A stretch of DNA of 64,000 bases from Phymorhynchus buccinoides. Its lineage: Eukaryota > Mollusca > Gastropoda > Neogastropoda > Raphitomidae. Location of the stretch: assembly GCA_017654935.2 (NCBI GenBank), contig CM065698.1:42881894-42945893 (forward strand), in the 5' to 3' direction. The notes beneath the pieces were generated by a model that ran no database searches, was not told the origin of the DNA, and saw only the letters and a list, made by a program, of their open reading frames with translations. The stretch's first letter is position 1. Every line of letters starts with the position of its first letter. The position numbers were made by a program, and so were the translations under genes. Shown here in pieces: positions 50,361 through 62,835 of the stretch.

Positions 50361-52305
50361 ATGAAGATTGAGTGCATCCGCATCGCAGATGGGTCAACAT
50401 TATTGCCGGTCTCCAATGTGGCTATGCCTGAGAAAGAAGTCCACAACATGCCAGTGGTGTCTGGTCGTGTGGGCACTGAGACTGTGAATGTTCTGAGATA
50501 CACTGGGTGCAGTGCTGTCATCGTCAAAGAGAGTTTGGTGTCAGAAGAGCAGAAAACTGGCGAATGGACATTGCTCATCTTGGCAGATGGGACTGTACGT
50601 CTGATCCCTTTCGCCCAAATTGAGGTCCACACCCCGTACTTGTCGGGCAGAGTCAACGCCCTATGCATGAAGACACCAGTCTACGATCTCATCATTGGAA
50701 CATTGAAGGGGCCCGTCATGCTGAAGACCCTGACCCTGAGTGGAGCTCCAAGGCATGCTCAGTGACCACGAGGCAACAGGCTAAGAAGAAAGACCAAACC
50801 ACTCCCCTGAAGGTGACAGACTGTAAGGAGATGACAGGAGTCAACAGAGAGAAGCTGATTCAGATGCAGAAGGTGGATCAGTCCCTGGAGAAACTACGAG
50901 CCCGAAGTGAACCTACCAAGAAGAAGGGAAAGGAGGTATTCTTCGAGATCAGGAAGGATGTCTTGTTCAGAGTCCCCAAAGACCAAAATGGCAAAATAGT
51001 ACAGCAGGTGGTGGTACCGACACCCATCCGAGAGCAAGGGATGAAGCTGGCACACGATTCCTTGATGGGTGGACACCTAGGGACCAGCAAAACCCTTAAC
51101 CGGATCCAGGCAGCCTTTTACTAGCCTGACATTGGGGGTGACGTGATCCAATTCTGCAGATCCTGCGACATCTGTCAGAAGACTGTACAGAAGGGAAGAG
51201 CTCCGAAGGTTCCTATGCAGAAGATGCCTCTAATAGATCAACCCTTCAAGAGATTGCTGTGGACCTGTTGGGCCCGATCACCCCTCCCAGTGAAGATGGG
51301 CACCGATACATCCTCACCCTGGTGGACTACGCCATGAGGTATCCTGAGGCTGTCCCCCTGAAGAAGATCGACACTCCCACAGTGGCTGAGGCCTTGGTCG
51401 ACATCTTCAGTCGCCTGGGAATACCAGAAGAAATCCTGACTGACATGGGGACCCAGTTCGTTTCTGACTGCATGGAGGAGGTCAACCGGTTGTTGAGCAT
51501 CCGCCACTTGACAACCACTTCGTACCACCTGATGTGTAATGGACTGGTCGGAAAGTTCAACGGTACCATGAAGGCTATGCTGAAGACGCTCTGTGTGGAA
51601 CAACCCAGGCTGTGGCATCGCTATGTGAATGCCTTGCTGTTCGCCTATCGAGAAGTCCCACAAGAGTCCACAGGATTTGCCCCTTTCGAATTACTGTATG
51701 GCAGGACTGTCCGGGGACCCATGCATATCCTGAAGGAGCTATGGACTAAGGACCTTGGAACCCCTGAGGTGAAGACCAGCTACCAGTACGTCGTCGATCT
51801 GAGAGAGAAACTGGAAGAAACCCTCAAATTGGCTCAACAAGAACTGGAAAGGGCCCAGACCAAAGGAAACCATTACTACGTCTGTAAGGCAAAAGACAGG
51901 AAATTCCAGCTGGGAGAAAAGTTGCTGATCCTCCTGCCCACTGATGCCAACAAACTCTTGATGCAGTGGAAGGGTCCTTACATCATTGAGAAAGTGGTTG
52001 GTCTGAAAGTGAAACAGAGGACCAAACTTTCCATGCCAACCTCCTGAAGAAGTATGTTGAGAGAAAGGCTTGAGACAAGCAGCAGGCAGCAGTCATCATC
52101 CACGATGAAGAAACTGTTCATGAAGAAAACCTGTTTGACCTGAACGAGATGAAGCCTGAAGAAAGCTTGAAGGACGTTCATTTCGGGAAAAACCTGAATG
52201 ACTGTCAAATTGATTAAATGAGGAAGCTGACAGAAGAATTTCAAGACAGATTCACTCCTGATCCTGGCACCAAAATCTCCATCCAGCATGAAGTTAACCT
52301 CACAT
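50361..52305 (+). pseudogene. Gypsy pol: protease, integrase, then start of RT (Gmr1-type order), broken
   Basis: Protease (from 50361): MPEKEVHNMPVVSGRVGTET, then VNVLRYTGCSAVIV, where the catalytic D of DTG is Y (50499-50501). A 1-bp shift near 50698 leads to SVTTRQQAKKK and an integrase zinc domain (HDSLMGGHLG ... CRSCDICQK, 51050-51180) with W replaced by a TAG stop at 51122-51124. After another shift near 51250 the core runs DLLGPITPP (D at 51262), LTDMGTQF (D at 51442) and GLVGKFNG, where the DD35E glutamate is G (51550). The integrase C terminus (HANLLKKYVERKA) ends near 52070. Only then comes LTEEFQDRFTPDPGTKISIQ (52230-52290), the segment that precedes reverse transcriptase. There is no room for RT between protease and integrase. 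A LINE truncates the element at about 52310. The copy cannot be active. Confidence 0.85.
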
Positions 52306-52309
52306 CTGA

Positions 52310-53600
52310 GAAACCAGACGAAGCTTTATTGATTGATTCCTCTTCCAATTCACATGAATCCCACCCTTCATCTGTAACTGTTGGTGAAAATGTCATTGCC
52401 TTTTCTGATTCTGCTCGTAAACTAGGTGTTGTGTTCAACAAATGTTTGTCAATGAGTGCTCACGTACACACAATCTGTCAGACTGGATACCTTGAACTTA
52501 GGAGAATCAGTTCTATACGTCATTACTTAACAAAAGATGCTACTGCAAAACTAATATCTTCACTTGTCCTGTCTCGACTTGACTATGCAAACTATCTTCT
52601 GGCTGGTCTTCCACAAAAGCATGCAGATAAAATTCAAAGAGTAATGAATTGTGCTGCTCGTTTAATATACAGGTCTTCTAGGCGTGAGCATGTCACTCCT
52701 CTTCTGTCTGAACTGCACTGGCTGCCTGTCTCTCACAGGATTCACTACAAAATTGCTCTCATCTGCTTCAATGTAATGTCTAACACCGCTCCTCCATACC
52801 TCTGTCAACTCTTGGAGTTATGCACTCCCTCCAGGTCTCTCCGCTCCTCTTCTGACACAAGAATATTTCGTGTTCCACAATACCGCAAGAAGTTCCAGGG
52901 AGGCTGTGTGTTTGCCTACGTTGGCCCTGTGATCTGGAACAGCCTACCATTCTCTGTCTGTCATGCACAAACTCTGTCCTCTTTTAAGTCTCAGCTCAAA
53001 ACTCACCTCTTCTCTCTGTGTTACTCCTAACTACACCGAGCCCTGTTTGGTCCTGGTACCGTGGTCGTGGGTGCGTCTTGGGTGGTTGATGCGGGTGGTG
53101 TGATGTGGATTGGACTAGGCTGGCAGAAGTACTGGCAGTGTGGTCTGTTTTGCATTTTGCTACCCGTGTTGGCTGACTGGGTCATACTCATGATTTCAGT
53201 ATGCGCATGCATGTAAAGTAACCTTTGGGTAAGAATATCTTTTCTGTGTGTTTGTGTGTGTGTGCTGTGCGTGTGTTTGTGTGTGTGTGTGTGAGTGTGT
53301 GTGTGCGCACGCGCATGTGTGAAGCATCAGATTTGTATTTAATATATATATTTTGGAATGTTTTGTGTTTATTACTATTGTTATTGTTGTTGTCAGCATC
53401 TGAGAGCCATGTTTTAGAAACTGTAATATTGTGAACATTGCAGTACTCTGCTTCCAGTAGATCAATTTTGTTTCTTATGCTACAAGTATTAACATGTATG
53501 ACATTTATATATCGTTTTAGAGGCTGGACCTGGATTCAGTTCTACATCACCAGACAAGATCAAGAGAGATTGATGAATAAAGCAAAGCAAATATTTTGTA
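52310..53600 (+). mobile_element. 5'-truncated CR1/L2-like LINE inserted in Gypsy pol
   Basis: From EALLIDSSSNSHESHPSS (about 52320) the frame is open to the stop at 53030: NVIAFSDSARKLGVVFNKCL, then LELRRISSIRHYLTKDATAK, VLSRLDYANYLLAGL, SELHWLPVSHRIHYK and a final SFKSQLKTHLFSLC. This is the C-terminal ORF2 region, with no RT palm. The 3' UTR extends to an AATAAAGCAAAGCAAAT end near 53590. The first 30 codons of the open frame (52218-52310) belong to the Gypsy element, so the long frame is a chance fusion. Confidence 0.85.
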
Positions 53601-54540
53601 CCACCTCTTTATCAGCTCTTTTAAAGTTTGGAGCAGAACTTTGTCTGGATGTGAAAAACTGACAAATTTTACGTAATTTGCTCTTCGTGGAAAGAAAACG
53701 AACAAAAACAGAAATGTTATAAGGGTATTCTAAAAGAAATTCATAATTAAGAAATTTTGTAACATTACCGACCCATCTAAGAAAGATAAATATCTGGATT
53801 TTATCGCATAATAAGAACCAAACCTATTGCGATACACATCTAGACTAACAGGCATTTATGTAATAAATCCCGTTAAAATGGAAAATAAGGGGTTGGTAGA
53901 AATGATAAGTTTGAGATCCCCCATCTCTTAAAAAACCCACTGACTGGTTCACCATGGCTGGAAAATGTATCTAAATGCGTTTAAGAGACACTGAGATGGT
54001 CTGAGTTGGCAGATTGCTTGAATCTGGATTATCACAGCACTATGTGACACAGGCCATGAATGTCGACCAAAGTGTGGTCTCAGGAATGTGGAACTTGTTC
54101 AGAGCTACAGGTATTATCTAAAGAAGGTATTCTGCTGGGAGAACTGGTGTTTCCATTCAGCGGGAGAACGGATTTCTTGTCATTAAGATCACTGACTTCT
54201 CTTCTGCAATGCACTTCAGCTTCAAAAACGGCCTTGACCTTGCAAATGAGAACAGAACTTCAATTGAAACCGAAAGGAGGTATCAAGAGGTCAAGAACAC
54301 CCCCAATCTCCATTCCCCTCACCTACAATTCAGGCAAGCCAGGTTGACTTGGCCAATTGGGCGCAGCAGAATGCCACATGGACCATCATTGTGACTCCAA
54401 TACATTATGATCTCCCCATTACTCTGCACATTCTCCATACGGGCTTCAATGCGCTTAAGTGGACCTCCCTGAAATCTTTGTATTACTTTTTTGTAAAGAT
54501 TTGTGTTCGCGGCTGTTGTTCTACAGTAAAAGAATAATGA
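53601..54540. other. No gene recognised; weak coding-like segment at 54150-54345
   Basis: On the plus strand, frames at 54150-54345 read ENGFLVIKITDFSSAMHFSF and NGLDLANENRTSIETERRYQ. On the minus strand 54570-54319 is open for 83 codons (KKVIQRFQGGPLKRIEARME). Neither matches a family I know. There are no splice signals that I trust. Confidence 0.3.
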
Positions 54541-54903
54541 TAATAATGATTTTTTTATATAGCGCAACACTTCTCAGTTAAACTGGAGCTCTTGGCGCTT
54601 TACAAATGATTAAAATAATATACATAAATAAGCACCACATAAAGTAATACACAAAAAAGCTACAACACATACAAGCATGAATACAGTACATCTGTATGCA
54701 TAATACAGATTATATAAACATCAAATAATTTTATAGCACACGAAGACAAACGAGGATCAACACATTAGTACATTAACATAAATTAACGATATAATTTAAA
54801 CATCAAAACCTAATCTTTCCTTCACACAGAAATACGCACGAGCATGCACACACACACGCACACACACACACGCACACACACACGCACACACACACACACA
54901 CGC

Positions 54904-54953
<50 letters not shown>

Positions 54954-55116
54954 CACCACCACCACCAACAACAATAACACACCTACATAAGCGCGTGTAC
55001 AGACAAACGAGCATCAACACAATAGTACGTTAACAAATAGTGGAAAAAATTCAAATTACCTGTTCAAGCACCTTTTAATCCTGCCTTCACACAACACACA
55101 CGCTCTAGCGCGCACA

Positions 55117-55205
<89 letters not shown>

Positions 55206-55330
55206 GCGCAAGGAAGCACGCACTCGCCCACAGCCAGTCACACACACATGCACGCGAGACTGCGCGCACGCACACACGCACAAATCCTTAACATTTTACA
55301 GTTCAGACAGCAAAGCACGAGCTCAGTTCA
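54541..55330. repeat. LINE-like hairpin tail and (AC)n/(GC)n microsatellites
   Basis: TATATAGCGCAACACTTCTC ... TGGCGCTTTACAAATG (54555-54610) is the hairpin often seen at L2-like LINE 3' ends. (AC)n-rich tracts lie at 54845-54950 and about 55115-55190, followed by (GC)n to 55209. Confidence 0.75.
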
Positions 55331-55339
55331 ATGGAAAAG

Positions 55340-56090
55340 GATAGGGGCTAATTAAACGTACAGTTTGAACAAGTGGGTTTTAAGGGCTCGTTTGAAAGAT
55401 TCAGAAGAATTAGAATGCCGTATTTCAAAGGGGAGAGGATTCCAGATGGTTGGAGCACAGAAAGAAAAAGATCGGTGGCCAAAAGACAGTCTTCACTTGG
55501 GGAACTTGAAGAATCCTGCTGTCTGAAGAAGATCGAAGAGTACGAGAGGGTGTGTAGCAAGAGGGAATGTCAGTGCTGAAAGAAGGAGAGCATCCTGAGA
55601 AATATGCAAAGCACAGAAAGAAAGCTTGTAGTCTATCCGAGCTTGAACGGGAAGCCAATGAAATTTAAAGAGAAGAGGACCAGCATGATCACGCCTTTGG
55701 GCCTTTAGCACTAATCTAGCAGCGGAGTTCTGGATACGTTGGAGTTTAAGTCAAAAGATTAGAAGGGCAGCCGGAACGAAGTCGAGTTTTGACAGAACCA
55801 GAGAACAAGCTAAGGTATTGGTTGCTTTTACAGAGAGATAGCGACGAATATAACTGATCCTTCGAATTTCCATGTATGCTAATTGACAGAGTTTTGACAC
55901 GTGAGGATTCAAAGACATATTGTCTGATATCAAGACTCCAAGATTTCTAACAAACTGAGAGAAAGGAATATTCACTGCACCGACTTGTATAGTAGAAGGC
56001 TGTGAGGGAGTAAAAATTGTTCTCTTAGAATGTGTAAGGAGCGCTTCAGTCTTGTCGTCATTGACCTTGAGTCTAACATCCACGTGTTTA
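55340..56090 (-). mobile_element. 5'-truncated CR1/L2-like LINE, frameshifted
   Basis: The minus strand begins MDVRLKVNDDKTEALLTHSK at 56083, then PFSQFVRNLGVLISDNMSLN, LAYMEIRRISYIRRYLSVKA and LACSLVLSKLDF. It shifts frame near 55760 and continues RIQNSAARLVLKAQRRDHAG, FKFHWLPVQARIDYKLSF and, after more shifts, TPSRTLRSSSDSRILQVPQ near 55500. The 3' side near 55340 runs toward the AC tract. Confidence 0.8.
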
Positions 56091-56164
56091 CGTCATTGAT
56101 TTGTGAGAGCTGCGTGTGGTTGTAAATGACCGGCTACAGATGGTCAAATCGACAGACTATAACC

Positions 56165-56806
56165 GTTGTGACCTTGACCTTGACCTTTCTTGTACTACAT
56201 ATTCGAAATTACCTTACACCAATGCATCTGCACATCATATTTGAACATTTTAAAGTCCAACGATGTGAAAAATATGGCCACAAGAAGAAACGTAGATTTT
56301 CAAGGTCAAGCTTCAAGGTCAAGGTCAGCATGGTTATTATTTTATATGGGACTTATTGCGCACCGTGATGCACCACCACAGTAAATTTGAAGCGATTCCA
56401 TGCAACAGTTCTTGAGATACAGCTTTCTTTGGGGTTCGAACCCCGTGATTCGCTCACACACGCGCATGAGCGCACAGACAAATTCGTCATTGTAGCCCTT
56501 TCATCAGAAAACGTTGTGGGAAAAAGCCCTGCATTTAAATACGTGCAAAAGTTCGCGAGATATTAGCGATTAAGTGTTTTGGGGTTTGAACTCCTTAATC
56601 AGCATGACCTTGATCTTAAAATAAAACTAAAGCAATCAGTCGATAGGTAATATCCTCTAAAACTTGTATACTAAAAGTGATTGAAAAAATGACTGAACGA
56701 TTTTTAAGAAAACGCGGCCGGACGGACGCACGGACGGACGCACGCACGGACGGACGGACGGATGAAACAAAAACAGTACTTCCCGAAGCTTCGCTCGGGA
56801 ACTAAC
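56165..56806 (+). repeat. Complete-looking copy of the AAGGTCA/(GGAC)n dispersed repeat
   Basis: Contains, in order, GACCTTGACCTTGACCTT, TTTTCAAGGTCAAGCTTCAA and a further GGTCAAGGTCA, GCGCACCGTGATGCACCACC, TTTGAAGCGATTCCATG, GGGGTTCGAACCCCGTGATT, an AAGTTCGCGAGATATTAGCG block, GGACGGACGGAC, and a terminal CTTCCCGAAGCTTCGCTCGG hairpin. It joins in one element the motifs of the array at 12196, the fragment at 26700 and the copy at 29329. Confidence 0.85.
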
Positions 56807-56879
56807 AACTGCTAGGATGTACAAGGCATGGCCAAGAGACTTAAAATGCAAAGTGACATTATACAGGCTCAAGGTTATG

Positions 56880-57075
56880 TTGGCGGTACCATAGCCGATG
56901 AGGTTTAACCGAGGCGTGGTTACTGCTACACCTATCTGTATTCTTAAAAAAATCGTGACTTTACTGGTGTTGCACTGCCTCCGGGCATTGCCTCCAGTAT
57001 TGTTCCCACCATCTTTGTATTTACAAATGTCCCATATGTGTCTGTTCCAGACCGAGAGGACGTAAAACACCATTT
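56880..57075 (+). mobile_element. SINE-like short retroelement, longest copy
   Basis: CCATAGCCGATGAGGTTTAA, CCGAGGCGTGGTTACTGCTA, GACTTTACTGGTGTTGCACT, GCCTCCGGGCATTGCCTCCA and GTTCCAGACCGAGAGGACGT. A box-A-like TAGCCGATGAGG is present near 56892, but the only box-B-like sequence is about 150 bp away, so a tRNA origin is not supported. Confidence 0.75.
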
Positions 57076-57181
57076 TTTCTTCTTCTTCTACAGGCTCAAG
57101 GTCAAGGTCAGGAAGGTAACAGTTATTCAGAATGCCATATCACCTCAAACAAATGTAACACTTTACAAAAGTTACGAACTC

Positions 57182-57800
<619 letters not shown>

Positions 57801-59393
57801 GCGCGCCACGCATGCATACGAAACATGTCTCGGCCGATTATACTTAGACCCGTGATCTGTAGTGTTCTCTCTTGTCGACTACTACTAACCAATGAAGCTC
57901 CCTCAGATATTTGAAATTAAGTGGGAAATGCATAGTGGGAGGCAAAACTCAACACATTCTCTTAGTCTAGTCACAAGCAAACTAAAACCTGCCTGAGTCA
58001 ACACTGTAGGAACAAACCCTCTGCTGTAACCTGCCAGTCATTCTATTAGCTCATCTCGTGAGTAATATTGAATGTGTTTGGGTGTAAAATCATTGCTTTG
58101 TATTTACGTCTTCTGTTTGATTTTTACTTTAACTATTTTGGTGCAAGAACCGGATTCTATGCCAACTTTTCTTTATCCTTTTTTATACATGTGTGTGTGT
58201 GTCAAACTACTTGGGTGCAAACTTGCAGTTTTAACTATATTTTAGCTGCATCTAAGTTTGTTCACTTGTACATTCCTTTCCAAGTGTTGGACAGAGTGAT
58301 ATTTGTTGGCTTGATCGTAGATTTTGATCTAGCTTGTTACTGAATAATAACAGTTGATTCCAGTACACATTTTATGTTTTGTTCAGTTTGATAACTGAAA
58401 TTCATATTATTTTACATAGTGCTATTGTACAAGGGCAGCCTTCTAACCGGTTGGGATCCACTAATCCCTGCCGGCTGAAGCCCATATATCTAATCCATAG
58501 AGATCTACACCCACATTTTCCTGTGATTCCCAGCAGGGCATCGTGGTCAGGAAGCTGAATCCCTGACTCACAAGCAAGAAGACGGGGCTGCCGCCAAGTC
58601 GCCACCGCATCCAGAACCCGCAAGGAGACCACGCCTGTGCTGTGCCATCCCGCGACGCTTCATCCATAACTACTGGGAACTACTCTCATCTGAAGAGCCA
58701 GCCCAGTCACCCCAGCACTCGCCGTTCCCGACAGAGGAAACCAACGTCAGATAAGTCCTCGGGACAGTGCAAATAATTCGAACTACCCAGGACACTTGAT
58801 AATATTATTGACCCTTCCAGCTTGGGGCTAAACTTTTCAGACAGACAAAAGTCTTGTATAATACATTTGGATTTCATTTTTTTTATACATATTTTGTTTT
58901 GGCGCCATTGAGCTGCTTTTCTTATTGCTGCCTAATCTGCTATGCAGATTTGTGAGTAAATAAAATAAAGTGTACAAATAATTCTGAACCCTTTGGTCAG
59001 ACTGATGAGAGTGGAAGTTTTGCCATTTTCATGTAAAAACCTACTTCTTTCTGTCTGTCACTTAGAGCAAATCTACCACTTGTATTTCATTCAATCATAC
59101 GAGCCAGAACCCGGGCAAAAATATAAATCTATTAGATGAAAAGGGGCCGGGAAAGTTGCTCATCTCCCACACCCTAGAGAAGGGGGCTACAGGAAAATGT
59201 TCTAATTGAAAATGTATCACTTTGAAAGTCTTCCCCTAGAGACTTAACCTTGAGCTCATTCCCTCGTCACAGCTGCCTAAGTAAAGACTGGAGTAATTAA
59301 AGCAATCACATCCAAGGCTCAAGCTCTCAAGCTGTGGCTGTTCACCACCGGCTTTTCAAGTGTTCATGAGCCTGTCTTTCACATTGGCAACGG
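57801..59393. other. No gene recognised
   Basis: No convincing reading frame, RNA gene or repeat family. AATAAAATAAA near 58958 may be a polyadenylation signal of something unrecognised. Confidence 0.45.
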
Positions 59394-59395
59394 TA

Positions 59396-59609
59396 GGGGA
59401 AGACGGGGTAAAAAGCGCATGGGCGGGTAAGAAGCCCACCCCAATTATCTCATGAAATAAAGAAAATTTCAGTCAAATTTGCCCATGAGACGAATGCTAG
59501 ACATTAACGCTCGTCTCATGGGCAAAATGAGACTGAAATTTGCTTCATTTCATGAGATAATTGGGGTGGGCTTCTTACCCGCCCATGCGCTGTTTACCCC
59601 GTCTTCCCC
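59396..59609. mobile_element. 214-bp palindromic MITE (TA-flanked)
   Basis: Begins GGGGAAGACGGGGTAAAAAG and ends with the complementary GTTTACCCCGTCTTCCCC. TA lies on both sides (59394-59395 and 59610-59611). It matches the 30379 copy over its full length, but the central region is in the opposite orientation, as expected for a near-palindrome. Confidence 0.95.
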
Positions 59610-59611
59610 TA

Positions 59612-60048
59612 CTTGTGTTCACAAGGATATTTTCTTTTCATGTTCTCGCACAAACACCTAGCCCAGGTCATGCACTAAACGCTGGCTCTCTCGACGCCGT
59701 TTTAAGCTTTAATTAATTAAAACACAAAGGCAAACTGAGCAGGACTGCTGCGTGTGGTATGGTCTGCAACGTCTGCTGACATGGCCGTGCTTCTTTTGCC
59801 TTGCTTTTTGTGCGCCCGGTTCTATAGAGCGGGAGTACGTAGCAATTAGAACGAGCCTGTTCATCCCTCTGTCTGTCTCTATCTCTCTCTGTCATGGCGG
59901 TTTTACGGATACACATTAGCTTACTTTTATGTTTCCATTAAGCGGGCTTAAAACTTTTGCAACGTGTTTCAACGATGATACCAAAATTATAGTTTCTCTC
60001 TTGATTCGATTCGTGCTTTTATTTTGGTATTCGCGTTCGGAACTGGGA

Positions 60049-60050
<2 letters not shown>
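59612..60050. other. No gene recognised
   Basis: Unique sequence between the MITE and the (GA)n tract; no supported frame. Confidence 0.45.
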
Positions 60051-60052
<2 letters not shown>

Positions 60053-60123
<71 letters not shown>

Positions 60124-60198
60124 GTGTGTTGATGCTTTCTTCAACTGATTGTATTTTGTATTGTGTTCTTGGGTGCGGTGAGTGGTGATGATGGCAAC

Positions 60199-60241
<43 letters not shown>

Positions 60242-60460
60242 ATATGTGCGTACGTGCGTGCCTGCGTGTATGTGTGGGTGGGGGTGTGGGGGTGTATGCA
60301 TGCCTATTTTGCATGTGTGTGAGCGATTACTTGTTTTTGTTTTTGAATTTCTTGCTTTTAATTTTTGTTGTTGTTAAGCGCATAGAGCTCCACATTTGGT
60401 GGAGGAGTGCGCTATATAAATGATTCATTATTATTATGATTATTATTAATATTATTAATG
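60053..60460. repeat. (GA)n, (GT)n and an L2-like LINE 3' end
   Basis: (GA)n at about 60053-60120 and (GT)n at about 60200-60240. AAGCGCATAGAGCTCCACAT ... GGAGTGCGCTATATAAATGA (60377-60425) followed by ATT-rich sequence forms the stem-loop plus tail of L2-like LINEs. Confidence 0.8.
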
Positions 60461-61400
60461 CTCATATGGCCCTGTCATCTTCTTGAACATTGGTTTCTTT
60501 TTTTAAATGTACGTGCCTGCTAGATTGTTTTTTTTTGGGTTTTTGTGTGTGTTTTTTTTGGGGGGGGGTGTACATGAGGGGTGGGGTGGGGGTTGGAGGG
60601 GGGAGGGAGAGCGAAGACTAAAAACCCCCACACCCAAACAGACACAAAGTGTAAAGACAATACAACTTTTCTAGCTTACCATACGATGGTCCCTGGGCCG
60701 CTTTTTGTGTCATCGATTTTTGTGAAGCTTCAGTACGTTGTTTGGTTCTTTTAAAAATATCATTGTCTTCCTTATAAATTATTACTTCAGCTTTACAGCA
60801 ATATTCTATGGTTCTTCTATGGTTGCTTGGTATGTTCGTTTGTTTTCCATTTCGTAAAATACTATACCCTTCTTCCCTTTTCCCATTCCCCTTAGGCTAG
60901 TACCGCCCCCTCCCCCCTCTCTCCCCCCTTCTCCCTTTTCCTTTCTTTTTCCTCAAATGAGCGAACACTGCACAGTGCGTGCTTCATTGTGATCATAAAC
61001 GAAAGGGAAAGACATTGGAACACCATTGAAAACAACGCTGCTTCTCGATTTGACACGCGTTTTGCCCTCATCCTATGTACAGAAGTTAGAACTACAACAT
61101 ACTGTCTTCATCTTCGTTCACTCAGACAGTTTCCTATCATATCAGCGTAAATGCGTCATGCTGCCGTTATGCGACTAACTAAGAAATAGTTAGGTCCAGT
61201 ATGTCCGACTTCGGCTGAAGACATTTTTGTAAGAATTTATAGAAAAAAAGGCAGGAGAATGGACCAGTAAGGTAGAAAGATAACAGGTGACAGTAGGCAA
61301 AGAGAAAAGGCAGAGTCAACGAGAGTGACAAATTAGAGGAAGCTACAAGCACAGAACATCCAGAAGGTGATGGAACTATTTGTATGAAAGCCCCTGTGGC
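60461..61400. other. No gene recognised
   Basis: Contains a G-rich strip (60560-60610) and a C/T-rich strip (60870-60950). No coding or RNA feature is supported. Confidence 0.45.
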
Positions 61401-61401
61401 G

Positions 61402-61540
61402 GCACGGATTGTCTCCGCTGCACAAATTGTCTCCGAGACAATCCGTGCAGGGAGACAATCCGTGCCGCCTAGAGGGCACGGATTGTCTCCGCTGCACGGA
61501 TTGTCCACCTGTATCGACCCTTACAGCACGGATTGTCTCC
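61402..61540. repeat. Cluster of direct and inverted GCACGGATTGTCTCC motifs
   Basis: Seven copies of a 15-bp motif: GCACGGATTGTCTCC at 61402, 61476, 61526; variants at 61420 (GCACAAATTGTCTCC) and 61494 (GCACGGATTGTCC); and inverted copies at about 61435-61449 and 61451-61466. The local arrangement forms strong hairpins. No family is recognised. Confidence 0.85.
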
Positions 61541-61609
61541 AGTGCTAGCTTTCTTTCTCTTATTTTTATGTCACTTTCTCTTTGTCACTGTCTCTCTCTT
61601 ATCGCAGCC

Positions 61610-62425
61610 ACTGAAAACAGTTTAGCAAAAGTTCATATTCCTTTATTGCTACATGAAAATTACAGTCTTTTAGAAAAAGCATCCTGGGATTCTGTGTTTA
61701 GAAGACAAACTGAGACATTACCCTCTATAAAAAAAGAACGAAAAGGGAAAATTCGAATGGATTAAAAACAGGACAAAATCTTCATCAAGGGCGGATTCTA
61801 AAAATTTAGTTTTTAAATTCAGGCTTGATGCACTGAAAACAAAATTCTGTAAAAATGTAACCTGCATTTGTGGCCATCATATTACACCTTTCCATGTGAT
61901 TTTTCTTTGTGAACATATACAAAAACTATTTACCTGCTTGGTTGTCGGACACAAAACCATCAATGACAGCCTATCAAGACATTCTTTGTGATGAATCAAA
62001 GATTCTAGAAGTTATTCAGGGACTTATTAGGAGCCCAATTGGACCTTTGCTTTGATGTTCTTGTTAAGTATTTTACTTTCCTTTTTTGGAGTTTAATATT
62101 GTTCATTTATTGTTTTGTCACCTTTAAATGTTTAGAAGTAATTCTAAGTTTATGTATTTCACTGACGTTTCATTAACATAGGGTCTAAATCATACAGGTA
62201 CTCAGATACACATACCCTCACTCCATTTATTCATGTAAATTATATGCATGCATAGATTAACAATCCTCCCGTATCTTCCTACACGCACACCAACAAACCC
62301 CCTTAAACGGACATTTGCACATAATCATACACATACATTTTATTTTTATTTGTTGTCTAAGTTGTCTAAGATCACTGTAAGGCGGAAAGACGTTAAATTA
62401 AAGAACGAACGAACACACACACACA
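61610..62425 (+). mobile_element. LINE 3' end, degraded
   Basis: Around 61610-62035 the translation gives SLAKVHIPLLLHENY and SWDSVFRRQTETLPSIKKER, then FRLDALKTKFCKNVTCICG, HHITPFHVIFLCEHIQKLF and IQGLIRSPIGPLL in shifting frames: the C-terminal part of a LINE ORF2 with a C-x-C...H...C remnant. Near 62378-62415, GGAAAGACGTTAAATTAAAG with a (GAAC)n tail is a plausible 3' end of this or another LINE. Confidence 0.6.
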
Positions 62426-62501
62426 CAGACACACACACACACACACATACAAATACTAGAAGATATATATTTCTATTCTCCTTTTCAGTGTGTGTGTTGT
62501 G

Positions 62502-62548
<47 letters not shown>

Positions 62549-62749
62549 TGCGCGTGTGTGTGTGTGTGTGCGTGTGCGTGTGTATGTGTGTGTGTGTTTG
62601 TGTGTGTGTATGTGTGTGTTGTGTGTGTGTTGTTGTTGTTTATTTGTGTGTGTGTGTGTGTGTTGTGTTGTGTGTGTGTGTGTGTGTGTGTAAGTGTGTG
62701 TGTATGTTTGTGTGTGCGTGTGTGTGTTGTGTTGTGTGTATGCATATAC

Positions 62750-62794
<45 letters not shown>

Positions 62795-62797
62795 TGT

Positions 62798-62832
<35 letters not shown>
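62415..62832. repeat. (AC)n and (GT)n compound microsatellite
   Basis: (AC)n at 62415-62447, then a GT-dominated tract from 62490 to 62735 with GCGC, GTT and TATG interruptions, (TA)n at about 62747-62762 and (GT)n to 62832. Confidence 0.95.

Positions 62833-62835
<3 letters not shown>

Noticed and set aside
52218..53030. A 270-codon protein spanning Gypsy and LINE sequence
   Set aside because: The first 30 codons are the pre-RT region of Gypsy pol and the rest is LINE ORF2; the joint frame is a chance fusion at an insertion point.
54150..54345. Possible exon (ENGFLVIKITDFSSAMHFSF)
   Set aside because: I could not match it to a family, the frame is short, and an overlapping minus-strand frame is equally open.
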